Below the pieces are notes generated by a model, which saw nothing but the letters and a program-made list of their open reading frames with translations, was not told the origin of the DNA and ran no database searches. A stretch of 64,000 nt of DNA from Actinoplanes sichuanensis. GTDB lineage: Bacteria > Actinomycetota > Actinomycetes > Mycobacteriales > Micromonosporaceae. A program made the position numbers and the translations under genes. The stretch covers positions 6,944,001 through 7,008,000 of the forward strand of contig NZ_AP028461.1 in NCBI RefSeq assembly GCF_033097365.1, read 5' to 3'. This document shows positions 33,528 through 41,743 of the stretch, one piece after another (within the stretch, counting starts at the first letter, position 1; every line of letters begins with the position of its first letter).

Positions 33528-34307
33528 GTGGACGCTCTCGTCGAACAGCGCGGACCGATCCTGATCGTCACGATGAACCGACCCCGGGTCCGCAACGCCC
33601 TCTCCGCCGAGATGATGGCCGTGATGCGCGACGCCTGGGACCGCGTCGACGCCGACCCGGACATCCGGGTCGCGATCCTCACCGGAGCGGGCGGCGCGTT
33701 CTGCGCCGGCGCCGACCTGCGTGCGATGACCGGCGACCATCCGGGCGACGGCTTCCGCAACGGCGGCGTCGACCTGTCCCGCATCGACGCCCTGCTCAAG
33801 GGCCGCCGCCTGACGAAACCGCTGATCGCCGCGGTCGAGGGCCCGGCTGTCGCCGGTGGCACCGAGATCCTGCAGGCCACCGACGTGCGCGTCGCCGGTG
33901 AGAGCGCGCGGTTCGGTGTCTCCGAGGCGCGCTGGGGCCTGTTCCCGCTGGGCGGTTCAGCGGTCCGCCTGCCGCGCCAGCTCCCCTACACGGTCGCCGC
34001 GGAACTCCTGCTCACCGGCCGCCACATCACCGCCGCCGAGGCTCTCGACATGGGGTTGATCGGCCACGTCGTCCCCGACGGCCAGGCGCTCACCAAGGCG
34101 CTGGAGATAGCCGGGACGATCGCCGCGAACGGCCCGCTCGCCGTCCAGGCGATCCTGCGCACCATCCGCGAGACCGAGGGCCTGGCCGAGAACGACGCGT
34201 TCGCCGTCGAATCCCGCATCGGCATGCGGGTCTTCACCTCGGACGACGCGAAAGAGGGCCCGCAAGCCTTCATCGAGAAGAGAAAACCCCAGTTCAAGGG
34301 CCTTTGA
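33528..34307 (+). CDS. echA19: EchA19-like enoyl-CoA hydratase (sterol side-chain beta-oxidation)
   Basis: 259 aa crotonase. Oxyanion segments are [12 protein letters not shown] (about 62-73) and [13 protein letters not shown] (about 105-117), and [12 protein letters not shown] carries the region of the second catalytic Glu. Size and context equal EchA19 (Rv3516), which hydrates the unsaturated sterol side-chain CoA. GTG 33528 has a strong ribosome binding site, AAGGAGGAG at 33513-33521. A hairpin follows the stop. Confidence 0.87.
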   Translation: MDALVEQRGPILIVTMNRPRVRNALSAEMMAVMRDAWDRVDADPDIRVAILTGAGGAFCAGADLRAMTGDHPGDGFRNGGVDLSRIDALLKGRRLTKPLIAAVEGPAVAGGTEILQATDVRVAGESARFGVSEARWGLFPLGGSAVRLPRQLPYTVAAELLLTGRHITAAEALDMGLIGHVVPDGQALTKALEIAGTIAANGPLAVQAILRTIRETEGLAENDAFAVESRIGMRVFTSDDAKEGPQAFIEKRKPQFKGL

Positions 34308-34322
34308 CGGTACGGCCACCCA

Positions 34323-34345
34323 TGCGCCGGATCGGCTCCGGCGCA
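34323..34345. terminator. Hairpin between echA19 and the M23 lipoprotein gene
   Basis: TGCGCCGG (34323-34330) and CCGGCGCA (34338-34345) pair around a 7-base loop. It lies between two convergent genes, so it can serve both. Confidence 0.6.
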
Positions 34346-34361
34346 CGGGCCACCGGTCAGA

Positions 34362-35042
34362 TCAGGCCTTGCACTTGTGCTTGGTGTTCCACGCCTTCAC
34401 CGCGGCGGCCGGGCTCTTGGCCCCGCCCTTGCGCCACGAGGTGAGGTAGGACGCGGGCCACACGACACCGCGGCGGACCTTCCAGTCGCCGGTCTTCTTG
34501 CAGGCCGGGGAGATGCCGTAGTGCACGTGGCAGACGCCGCTCGAGTTGCCGGTCTTGCCGACCTTGCCGACCTGCTGACCGGCCTTGACCCGGACGCCCT
34601 TCTTGATGCCCGTGCCGACCACGCTCAGGTGCGAGCCGTAGTAGCGGACGCCGTCGTCACCGAGGATGGAGACGAACTTGCCACCGTTGTACGGCCCGTC
34701 CGGCTTGCCCTTCTTGTACTTGTCGACCCGGCTGACCTCGAGCACCACACCGTTGGTGGTGGCCAGGAACGGCTTGCCGCAGGCGGCGAAGATGTCCGTC
34801 GCCGGGTAGCCGGAATGGGTCTTGTGGTACGAGACGTTCGACGCCTTGACCGGGAAGACGTACTTGGTCTTGGCTGCGGCCGCGACCAGTTCCAGATCGG
34901 TCGTCACCGCTTGCTCGGCCGGCGCGGCCACGGCGGCGGCCGGAGCCGGCTGCCGGTCCGCGGGCGCCGCCACCGGCTCGCCGGAACAACCGGCCAAGCA
35001 GGCGAGGGCGGCGAGCCCGGCCAGGTAGGGATGGATTTTCAT
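34362..35042 (-). CDS. M23 (LytM-type) metallopeptidase lipoprotein
   Basis: 226 aa. A lipoprotein signal peptide ends in LAGC with lipidated Cys19. After an Ala/Pro-rich linker (20-58) comes an M23 domain: the first zinc motif is His76 and Asp83 (HSGYPATD), the second is His172-x-His174 (CHVHYG), and His138 (SHLS) completes the site, so it should be an active peptidoglycan endopeptidase. The C-terminal tail has a conserved W-x-AxYL-x-SW region and closing Cys. The gene is separated from fadD17 by 188 bp and is a housekeeping-type cell-wall gene inside the sterol region. Confidence 0.88.
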   Translation of the reverse strand: MKIHPYLAGLAALACLAGCSGEPVAAPADRQPAPAAAVAAPAEQAVTTDLELVAAAAKTKYVFPVKASNVSYHKTHSGYPATDIFAACGKPFLATTNGVVLEVSRVDKYKKGKPDGPYNGGKFVSILGDDGVRYYGSHLSVVGTGIKKGVRVKAGQQVGKVGKTGNSSGVCHVHYGISPACKKTGDWKVRRGVVWPASYLTSWRKGGAKSPAAAVKAWNTKHKCKA

Positions 35043-35230
35043 CGCGCCACCATAGGCGTCGAGACACCCGCCGCGCTGTCCCGAAACCGGCCGCTGTCAG
35101 CTATCTCTCGCCCGGCGGTTCGCATGATCGGCCGATCGTCGCGGGTCGGTGACTCCTCGTCGAGCCGGCGGCGCCCGTTCCCGGAACCCGGCCGTCGCGA
35201 CCCCCTCTCCAGCGGGGTAGCCACACCGGG

Positions 35231-36778
35231 TCAGATGGCACGGTCGCGGCCGGACCAGTACGGGTCGCGCAGATGCCGTTTGTAGAGCTTGCCGTTGGGG
35301 TCGCGGGGTAGCGCGTCCACATAGTCGATGGTGCGCGGCAGCTTGAAGCGGGCCAGCCGGCCGGCGAGGAACGCCTGCAGTTCGGTGGTGAGGGCGTCAC
35401 CCGGGGTCACCCCGGGCGCGGGCTGGACGACCGCCTTGATCTCCTCGCCCCACTCCTCGTGCGGGATGCCGAAGACCGCCACGTCGGCGACCGCGGGATG
35501 GGTGCTCAGTTCGCTCTCGATCTCGGCCGGGTAGACGTTCACCCCACCGGTGATGATCACATCGCCGGCCCGGTCGCACAGGTAGAGGTAGCCGTCGTCG
35601 TCGAGGTAGCCGATGTCGCCGACGGTGAACATCCGGTCCCGCCAGGCGCCGCGGGTCTTCTCGGCGTCGCCGTGGTACTCGAACGTGGCCTCCCCCATCT
35701 GCAGGAACACCGTTCCGGGCCGGCCCGGAGCACAGTCCTTGCCGTCGTCGTCGAGCACCCGGATCCGGGAGCCGGGCCAGGGGCGGCCGACCGAACCCGG
35801 CCGCTCCAGCCACTCGGCCGCGGTGATCAGGGCGCCGCCGCCCTCGGAGGCCGCGTAGTACTCGATGACGACCGGGCCGAACCAGTCGAGCATCTCCCGC
35901 TTGACCGGTTGTGGACAGGGTGCGGCGCCGTGGATCATCGCGCGCATCGAGGAGACGTCGAAGCTGGTGCGCACCGAGACGGGCAGGGCGAGCAGACGAC
36001 GGAACTGGGTCGGGACCATGTGGCTGTGGGTGATCCGGTGCTGCTGGACCAGGCGCAGGAACGATCCGGCGTCCCAGTGGTCCATCACGACGACCGTGTG
36101 CCCGAACTGGAGCGAGATCACCGCGAAGTTCATCACCGCCGTGTGGTAGAGCGGTGAGCAGCACAGATGCACGTGGTCGTCGAACGGACGCAGGCCGAAC
36201 AGCCCGAAGAACCACAGCGAGACCGGCGGCACCTGGTCCGGATCGAGGCCGAGCAGCGGGCGGCGGACCCCCTTGGGGCGACCCGACGTGCCCGATGTGT
36301 AGACCATGAGCGCGCCCGTCGTACGGCCGTCGGGTCGCCCGGAACCGCCGGCGCCGAGAGTGTCGAGCGGAGCGAAACCGGGCAGCTTCCCGGCCGCGTA
36401 GCGGCTCCTGGCCGGAAGGCCGGCCTCGTCGGCGGCACCGCGGGCCGTGTCGGCGAACCGGGGGTGCGTGATGAACGCCTTGGCGCCGCTGTCGCGCAGG
36501 ATGTAACCGAGCTCGGCCGCGGTGAGATGCCAGTTCATCGGCACCACGTGCAGGCCGATCTGGACCGCCGCGAAGTAGGTGGTGAGGATGTCGGCGCCGT
36601 TCGGCAGCAGCAGGGCGATGGTGTCGCCGGCGCCCAGACCCGCCGCGCGCAGGCCGCGGGCGATCCGGTCGGCCTCGGCGGCCAGCTCGCCGTAGGTGAG
36701 GATGCGGCCGCCGGGCTCCACGATGGCCGTGTGCTGCGGGCGCTCCGCCGCGATGGTCCACGTCCCGATGCCGGTCAT
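35231..36778 (-). CDS. fadD17: FadD17-like acyl-CoA ligase
   Basis: 515 aa from ATG 36778, the last in-frame Met before the core; longer frames would begin across the KstR boxes. P-loop VYTSGTSGRPKGVRRP (about 190), EYYAASEGGG (A5), MFTVGDIGYLDDDGYLYLCDRAGDVIITGGVNVYPAEIE (A7-A8) and LPRDPNGKLYKRHL with the catalytic Lys are present. FadD17 homologues activate the C24 or shorter side-chain acid of sterols. The gene is divergent from the DUF35-ltp4-ltp3 operon with two KstR boxes between them. FadD17 versus another FadD within the sterol group is judged on sequence pattern only. Confidence 0.8.
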   Translation of the reverse strand: MTGIGTWTIAAERPQHTAIVEPGGRILTYGELAAEADRIARGLRAAGLGAGDTIALLLPNGADILTTYFAAVQIGLHVVPMNWHLTAAELGYILRDSGAKAFITHPRFADTARGAADEAGLPARSRYAAGKLPGFAPLDTLGAGGSGRPDGRTTGALMVYTSGTSGRPKGVRRPLLGLDPDQVPPVSLWFFGLFGLRPFDDHVHLCCSPLYHTAVMNFAVISLQFGHTVVVMDHWDAGSFLRLVQQHRITHSHMVPTQFRRLLALPVSVRTSFDVSSMRAMIHGAAPCPQPVKREMLDWFGPVVIEYYAASEGGGALITAAEWLERPGSVGRPWPGSRIRVLDDDGKDCAPGRPGTVFLQMGEATFEYHGDAEKTRGAWRDRMFTVGDIGYLDDDGYLYLCDRAGDVIITGGVNVYPAEIESELSTHPAVADVAVFGIPHEEWGEEIKAVVQPAPGVTPGDALTTELQAFLAGRLARFKLPRTIDYVDALPRDPNGKLYKRHLRDPYWSGRDRAI

Positions 36779-36789
36779 GCCCGAGACTC

Positions 36790-36803
36790 TATAACTCGTT
36801 CCA
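36790..36803. promoter_or_regulatory. KstR-type box upstream of fadD17
   Basis: TATAACTCGTTCCA matches TnnAACnnGTTnnA fully. It lies 12 bp before the fadD17 ATG. Confidence 0.85.
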
Positions 36804-36846
36804 TCAATGTAAAAGCCGTCGCCACGGCGTTCTTGCCGCGCAAAGT

Positions 36847-36860
36847 TGTAACGTGTTTCA
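36847..36860. promoter_or_regulatory. KstR-type box upstream of the DUF35-ltp operon
   Basis: TGTAACGTGTTTCA matches TnnAACnnGTTnnA fully and lies 9 bp before GTG 36870. Its centre is 57 bp from the 36790 site, so each divergent promoter has its own box. Confidence 0.85.
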
Positions 36861-36869
36861 CTCACTGAC

Positions 36870-37817
36870 GTGGATACACTGTCGGCGCCGCTGACCATCG
36901 CCTTCGACTACACCCGCTCGCTCGGGCCGGTGCTGGGCCGGTTCATGGCGGGGCTGCGCGGCGGGCGGGTGCTCGGTGGGCGCACCTCGGACGGGCGGGT
37001 GCACGTACCGCCGCTCGAATACGACCCGGGCACCCACGCGCCGGTCACCGAGCTCGTCGAGGTCTCCCCCGCCGGGACCGTGCTCAGCTGGACGTGGACC
37101 GACCGGCCGCTGGAGGGGCAACCGCTGGACCGGCCGTTCGGGTGGGCGTTGATCCGGCTCGACGGGGCCGACACCGCCCTGTTGCACGCCGTCGACGCGG
37201 GCGGCTCCGACGCGATGAGCACGGGGATGCGGGTGCGGATCCGCTGGGCCGCCGAGCGGATCGGCCACATCCGGGACATCGAGTGCTTCGAACCCGGGGA
37301 AGCCGGCCCCGATTCCGGTGGTGACGGCGCGGACGGAGCGGTCGTCGAGATCGTCACCACGCCCATCCGGCTGCACTACCGGCACAGCACCTCCGTCGAG
37401 GAGAGCGGATATCTGCGTGGGCTCGCCGAGGGGCGGATCGTCGGGCGGCGGTGTCCGGCCTGCCGGAAGGTGTACGTGCCGCCTCGGGTGTGCCCGGCGT
37501 GCGGGGTGGCCACGGTCGACGAGGTCGAGGTGGCCGATCGGGGGACGGTCACGACGTTCTGCGTGGTCAACGTGCCGTTCGCGGGGCAGCGGCTGACCCC
37601 GCCCTACGTGGTGGCGCAGGTGCTGCTGGACGGGGCGGACATCCCGATCCCGCATCTCATCCTCGGGGTTCCGGCCGCCGAGGTGCGGATGGGACTGCGG
37701 GTGGCGGCGGTGTGGCGGGACCGGGCCGACTGGACGACGACACCGGAGAACATCGACCACTTCGAGCCGTCCGGGGAAGCCGACGCACCCTACGAGACCT
37801 TTGCGGAGCATCTGTGA
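36870..37817 (+). CDS. DUF35 OB-fold/zinc-ribbon protein, Rv3521-like, partner of Ltp aldolases
   Basis: 315 aa made of two OB-fold-like halves. The N-terminal half (1-135, RVHVPPLEYDPGTHAPVTELVEVSPAGTVLSWTWT) lacks a zinc ribbon. The C-terminal half (165-300) starts with a rubredoxin-like ribbon: CPAC and CPAC in RRCPACRKVYVPPRVCPACG, four cysteines. DUF35 proteins bind acyl-CoA and partner thiolase-like enzymes, such as ChsH2 with Ltp2. The gene is followed by two thiolase-like genes with 4-bp overlaps, as Rv3521-Rv3522-Rv3523. No Shine-Dalgarno precedes GTG 36870, which is close to the KstR box; a near-leaderless mRNA is possible. Confidence 0.88.
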   Translation: MDTLSAPLTIAFDYTRSLGPVLGRFMAGLRGGRVLGGRTSDGRVHVPPLEYDPGTHAPVTELVEVSPAGTVLSWTWTDRPLEGQPLDRPFGWALIRLDGADTALLHAVDAGGSDAMSTGMRVRIRWAAERIGHIRDIECFEPGEAGPDSGGDGADGAVVEIVTTPIRLHYRHSTSVEESGYLRGLAEGRIVGRRCPACRKVYVPPRVCPACGVATVDEVEVADRGTVTTFCVVNVPFAGQRLTPPYVVAQVLLDGADIPIPHLILGVPAAEVRMGLRVAAVWRDRADWTTTPENIDHFEPSGEADAPYETFAEHL

Positions 37818-38821
37818 ACGGGACATCCGCCGGCCGGGTCGCGGTCATCGGTTTCGCCGCCTCGGACGTCAGCGTCACGACGAGCGGGGTGGAGACGCTC
37901 GTGCCGGTCTTCGAGGCGGCGCTGGCGCGGGCCGCGCTCGATCGGCGGGACGTCGACTTCTGGTGCTCGGGGTCGTCGGATTATCTGGCCGGACGGGCGT
38001 TCTCGTTCGTCAACGCGGTCGACGCGATCGGGGCGGTGCCGCCGATCGCCGAGTCGCACGTGGAGATGGACGCGGCGTGGGCACTCTACGAGGCGTACAT
38101 CAAGATCCTGGCCGGGGAGGCGTCGACGGCGCTGGTCTACGGGTTCGGCAAGGGCACCGCCGGTGAACTGGCCCGGGTGCTGGCGTTGCAACTCGACCCG
38201 TACACGGTGGCGCCGCTGTGGCCGGATGCGATCAGTGTCGGCGCGTTGCAGGCACGGCTCGGGATCGACACCGGATTGTTCAGTGAGCGGGACCTGGCCG
38301 CGGTAGCGGCGGCGCGCGACGAAACCTCTTCCGTGGAAACGCTGCTCGATCGACCGTACCTCGCCATGCCCTTGCGGGAGCACGACGTCGCGCGAGTCGC
38401 GGATGGGGCGTCGGCGGTCGTCCTCGCCGCGGCCGACCGGGTCGGCGGGCGGCGCGCCGCCTGGATCTCGGGTATCGGGCATCGCGTCGATCCGCAGGGG
38501 TTCGGGGAGCGGGACCTGACCGCCGTGCCGTCCGCGTCGGCCGCCGCCGCGGATGCCGGCGGGCTGGACGGTGTCGAGGTGGCGGCGTTGCATGCCCCGT
38601 TCACGCATCAGGAGTTGCTGCTGCGCCGGGCGCTCGGGTTGCCGGACGAGGTGCGCAGCGTGGCGTTCGGGAGCAATCCGATGTTCTCGGCCGGGCTGTC
38701 GCGGATCGGCGCGGCGGCCGAGGAGGTCATGTCCGGGCGGGCAGCCGTCGCGGCCGCGCACGCGACGGCCGGGCCGCTGCTGCAACAGAACCTGGTCTGC
38801 GTGCTGAGGAGTGGATCATGA
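37814..38821 (+). CDS. ltp4: Ltp4-like thiolase-fold protein (sterol side-chain aldolase subunit)
   Basis: 335 aa thiolase superfamily protein without the nucleophilic Cys: the corresponding helix reads AESHVEMDAAWALYEAYIKILAG. The C-terminal His and Cys loops are also altered (HAPFTHQELLLRRALG, SNPMFSAGLSRIG). Proteins of this kind (SCP-x/Ltp) perform retro-aldol cleavage or act as structural partners in sterol side-chain degradation. GTG 37814 overlaps the upstream stop and the gene overlaps ltp3 by ATGA. It is shorter than Ltp3, as Rv3522 is relative to Rv3523. Confidence 0.84.
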   Translation: MNGTSAGRVAVIGFAASDVSVTTSGVETLVPVFEAALARAALDRRDVDFWCSGSSDYLAGRAFSFVNAVDAIGAVPPIAESHVEMDAAWALYEAYIKILAGEASTALVYGFGKGTAGELARVLALQLDPYTVAPLWPDAISVGALQARLGIDTGLFSERDLAAVAAARDETSSVETLLDRPYLAMPLREHDVARVADGASAVVLAAADRVGGRRAAWISGIGHRVDPQGFGERDLTAVPSASAAAADAGGLDGVEVAALHAPFTHQELLLRRALGLPDEVRSVAFGSNPMFSAGLSRIGAAAEEVMSGRAAVAAAHATAGPLLQQNLVCVLRSGS

Positions 38822-39972
38822 GGCGAGCGGCGGTCCTGGGGACCGGGCAGACGCATCACCGGACCCGGCGCACCGATGTGTCGATGGCCGGGCTGTGCCG
38901 GGAGGCGATCGACCGGGCGCTGGCCGACGCGGGGGTCGGCTGGGAGCAGGTCGACGCGGTGGTGCTGGGGAAGGCGCCGGATCTGTTCGAGGGCGTGATG
39001 ATGCCTGAACTGTTCCTGGCGTCGGCACTCGGTGCGGCCGGGAAACCGCTGCTCCGGGTGCACACCGCCGGTTCGGTCGGCGGGGCCACGGCGATCGTGG
39101 CGACGAGCCTGGTCCGGGCGGGGGCGCATCGGCGGGTGCTGGCGGTGGCGTTCGAGAAGCAGTCGGAGTCGAACGCGATGTGGGCCCTGTCGATCCAGCC
39201 GCCGTTCTCGGCACCGATCACGGCCGGGGCGGGTGGCTACTTCGCCCCGCACATCCGTTCATACATCCGCCGAGCCGGCGCCCCCGGGCACGTCGGGGCG
39301 TTGGTGGCCGTCAAGGATCGGCGCAACGGCGCGCTCAATCCCTACGCCCACCTGCGGCAACCGGAGATCACCGTGGAGTCGGTGCAGGCGTCGACGATGC
39401 TGTGGGACCCGATCCGGTACGACGAGACGTGCCCCTCGTCGGACGGGGCCTGCGCGGTGGTGATCGGGGATCAGGAGGCGGCCGAGGCCTCGGAGCGTCA
39501 GGTCGCGTGGATCCGGGCGACCGCGATGCGGACCGAGCCGACGTTCTACTCCGGTAAGGATCATGTCAACCCGCGAGCGGGCGCGACGGCGGCGGCCGCG
39601 CTCTGGGCCGCGGCGGGCATCAAGGATCCGCTCGACGAGGTGGACGTCGCCGAGCTTTATGTGCCTTTTTCATGGTTCGAGCCGATGTGGCTCGAGAATG
39701 TCGGATTTGTTGGACAAGGGCAAGGTTGGAAGCTTGTTGAATCAGGTGAAACCGCGCTCGGCGGTGCTCTGCCGATCAACCCCAGCGGTGGTGTCCTCTG
39801 TTCGAACCCGATCGGCGCCTCCGGGCTCCTGAGGTTCGCCGAGGCCGCCATGCAGGTGATGGGCCGGGCCGGCGAACACCAGGTGGCGGGGGCGTCGACG
39901 GCGCTCGGCCACGCCTACGGGGGCGGATCTCAGTTCTTCTCCATGTGGGTGGTCGGGAGGAATCCTCAATGA
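38818..39972 (+). CDS. ltp3: Ltp3-like thiolase-fold protein (sterol side-chain aldolase)
   Basis: 384 aa. The thiolase nucleophile loop reads VHTAGSVGGATAIVA, with no Cys, so it is not a conventional thiolase. AELYVPFSWFEPMWLENVGFV and GGALPINPSGGVLCSNPIGASGLLR form the substrate loops; tyrosines here are candidates for the general acid/base used by Ltp2-type aldolases. The end ALGHAYGGGSQFFSMWVV keeps the family GH motif. The gene is coupled both to ltp4 and, by an ATGA overlap, to cholesterol oxidase. It probably cleaves a 17-hydroxy sterol-CoA together with the DUF35 protein. Confidence 0.85.
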   Translation: MRRAAVLGTGQTHHRTRRTDVSMAGLCREAIDRALADAGVGWEQVDAVVLGKAPDLFEGVMMPELFLASALGAAGKPLLRVHTAGSVGGATAIVATSLVRAGAHRRVLAVAFEKQSESNAMWALSIQPPFSAPITAGAGGYFAPHIRSYIRRAGAPGHVGALVAVKDRRNGALNPYAHLRQPEITVESVQASTMLWDPIRYDETCPSSDGACAVVIGDQEAAEASERQVAWIRATAMRTEPTFYSGKDHVNPRAGATAAAALWAAAGIKDPLDEVDVAELYVPFSWFEPMWLENVGFVGQGQGWKLVESGETALGGALPINPSGGVLCSNPIGASGLLRFAEAAMQVMGRAGEHQVAGASTALGHAYGGGSQFFSMWVVGRNPQ

Positions 39973-41546
39973 AACGTCGAACCCTTCTACAGGCCGGGGC
40001 GGCTGTCGCCGTCGCACCCGCGCTGAGCCTTCCGGCCGCTCAGGGCCGGACCGCGATCGTCATCGGCAGCGGGTTCGGGGGCGCGGTCGCCGCCTGGCGC
40101 CTCGCCCAGGCCGGGATGACCGTGACCGTCATCGAGCGCGGCCGCCGCTGGGATCTCAACAGCACCGGCACCACGTTCTGCACGATCAGCAACCCGGACT
40201 GGCGGTGCGCCTGGTTCGCCGACAACCCGCCGCTCGGGCTGGACGTCAGCAAGACCATCACCCGCGGGGCCGGGCTCATCCAGAAGCACGTCGGCGACGG
40301 CATCCAGGTGATGTGCGGGTCCGGGGTGGGCGGCGGTTCGCTGGTCATCGGCATGTTCATGCCCCAGCCGCGACGCGCCGACTGGGAGTCGGCCTACCCG
40401 GCGCAACTGTCGTACACCGAGTTCGAGAACACCTACTGGCCACGCGCCCGGCAGAACATCGGCACCGCGACCATCCCGGCCGACATTCAGAACCATGCGG
40501 CGTACGTGGGCGCGCGCACCTGGTTGCAGTACATCAGCGAGTTCGGTAAGACGCCGGTGCCGGTGCCGTTCGGGGTGAACTGGGACGTCATCCGGGACGA
40601 GCTGGCCGGGCGGGTGCCGGCCTGCCACACCATCGGCGAGGGACCGTTCGGCAGCAACTCGGGTGCCAAGAACAGCGTCGACAAGACCTACCTGAAGTGG
40701 GCGGTGGCCACCGGTAACGCCCGCATCCTGCCGTTGCACGAGGTCACCGAGATCCGTGAGGTGTCCGGGACGTCGACCTTCGAGGTGGCCTGCAAGCAGA
40801 TCGACGACACCGGGAGCGTGCTGTCCAATCCGGTGTTCGCGGCCGACTACGTGTTCCTGGCCGCCGGGTCGCTGGGGAGCACGTCACTGCTGCTCAAGTC
40901 ACGGGCACAGGGCAGACTCCCGCGGCTGACCAGCACCGAGGTGGGCAAGGGCTGGGGCAACAACGGGGACTTCCTGGTAGCCCGGCTCAACCTGCGCAGG
41001 ACCGTCGGCACCGCCCAGGGCGGGCCGGGGAACGTGCGGTTCTACGACGACTCGAACCCGTACGCCAAAGCCGCGATGGCCTGGGAGGCGGCGCCCGTCC
41101 CGTCGTGGCTGCCCGGCACCTCGGCGCACCTGATCACCAGCCTGGCGTCCGAGCGTGGCGAGATCAGGTACGACGCGGCCACCGGGACCGGGAAGGTCTA
41201 CTGGCCGTACGCGGAGATGGAGACGTCGTCGGACAAGGCCGGGCGGGACCTGGCGACCCGGCTGTGGTGGGCCACCGAGGGTTCGAAGGGGTCACTGCTG
41301 ACCGGGTTGCCGTCGTACGACCGGGGCACCGGGATGGGGCTGGGGTCGCGGAACACCTACCACCCGCTCGGTGGCCTGGTGATGGGCAAAGCCACCGACT
41401 TCAGCGGAAAAGTCGCGGGATATCAGAATCTGTTCTGTGTGGACGGTGCGTTGCTGCCCGGCACGGCGTGCCTGGCCAACCCGGCGATCACCATCACCGC
41501 GAACGCCGAACGATGCCTGGATCTGTTCCTCGCGTCACTGGGCTGA
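39969..41546 (+). CDS. Secreted cholesterol oxidase (class I, GMC flavoprotein)
   Basis: 525 aa. A twin-arginine-type signal peptide is visible (KRRTLLQAGAAVAVAPALSLPAA), so folded, FAD-loaded enzyme would be exported. FAD-binding VIGSGFGGAVAAWRLAQAG is at about residues 35-53, GSGVGGGSLVIGM near 115, and the catalytic His and Asn are in NTYHPLGG and NPAITITANAER. Length and motifs equal Streptomyces/Rhodococcus cholesterol oxidases, which convert cholesterol to cholest-4-en-3-one with release of H2O2. Unusually it is the last gene of the KstR-box operon DUF35-ltp4-ltp3 with a 4-bp overlap, tying first ring attack to side-chain aldolases. Confidence 0.92.
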   Translation: MKRRTLLQAGAAVAVAPALSLPAAQGRTAIVIGSGFGGAVAAWRLAQAGMTVTVIERGRRWDLNSTGTTFCTISNPDWRCAWFADNPPLGLDVSKTITRGAGLIQKHVGDGIQVMCGSGVGGGSLVIGMFMPQPRRADWESAYPAQLSYTEFENTYWPRARQNIGTATIPADIQNHAAYVGARTWLQYISEFGKTPVPVPFGVNWDVIRDELAGRVPACHTIGEGPFGSNSGAKNSVDKTYLKWAVATGNARILPLHEVTEIREVSGTSTFEVACKQIDDTGSVLSNPVFAADYVFLAAGSLGSTSLLLKSRAQGRLPRLTSTEVGKGWGNNGDFLVARLNLRRTVGTAQGGPGNVRFYDDSNPYAKAAMAWEAAPVPSWLPGTSAHLITSLASERGEIRYDAATGTGKVYWPYAEMETSSDKAGRDLATRLWWATEGSKGSLLTGLPSYDRGTGMGLGSRNTYHPLGGLVMGKATDFSGKVAGYQNLFCVDGALLPGTACLANPAITITANAERCLDLFLASLG

Positions 41547-41743
41547 CCCATTCCTGCAACAAACCTGCAAATGGATTCCGTTGACTCGCAGATATGGCCG
41601 GTGGCAGATTCCATCTCGGAACATTTCCTTTGGCAGTCCGCCGGACCATCCCCAACGCTGCATTGTGCCGCGGTTCGTAAATGCGTTCCGCGGTCGGTGC
41701 GGCGTGTCCGGCGGATCCATTTGCGACAAGGAGTCCATCCCCC

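Noticed and set aside
38818..39972. Ltp3-like protein as an ordinary thiolase
   Set aside because: The nucleophilic Cys is missing (HTAGSVGG), and a DUF35 partner and Ltp4-like gene precede it, fitting the aldolase group.
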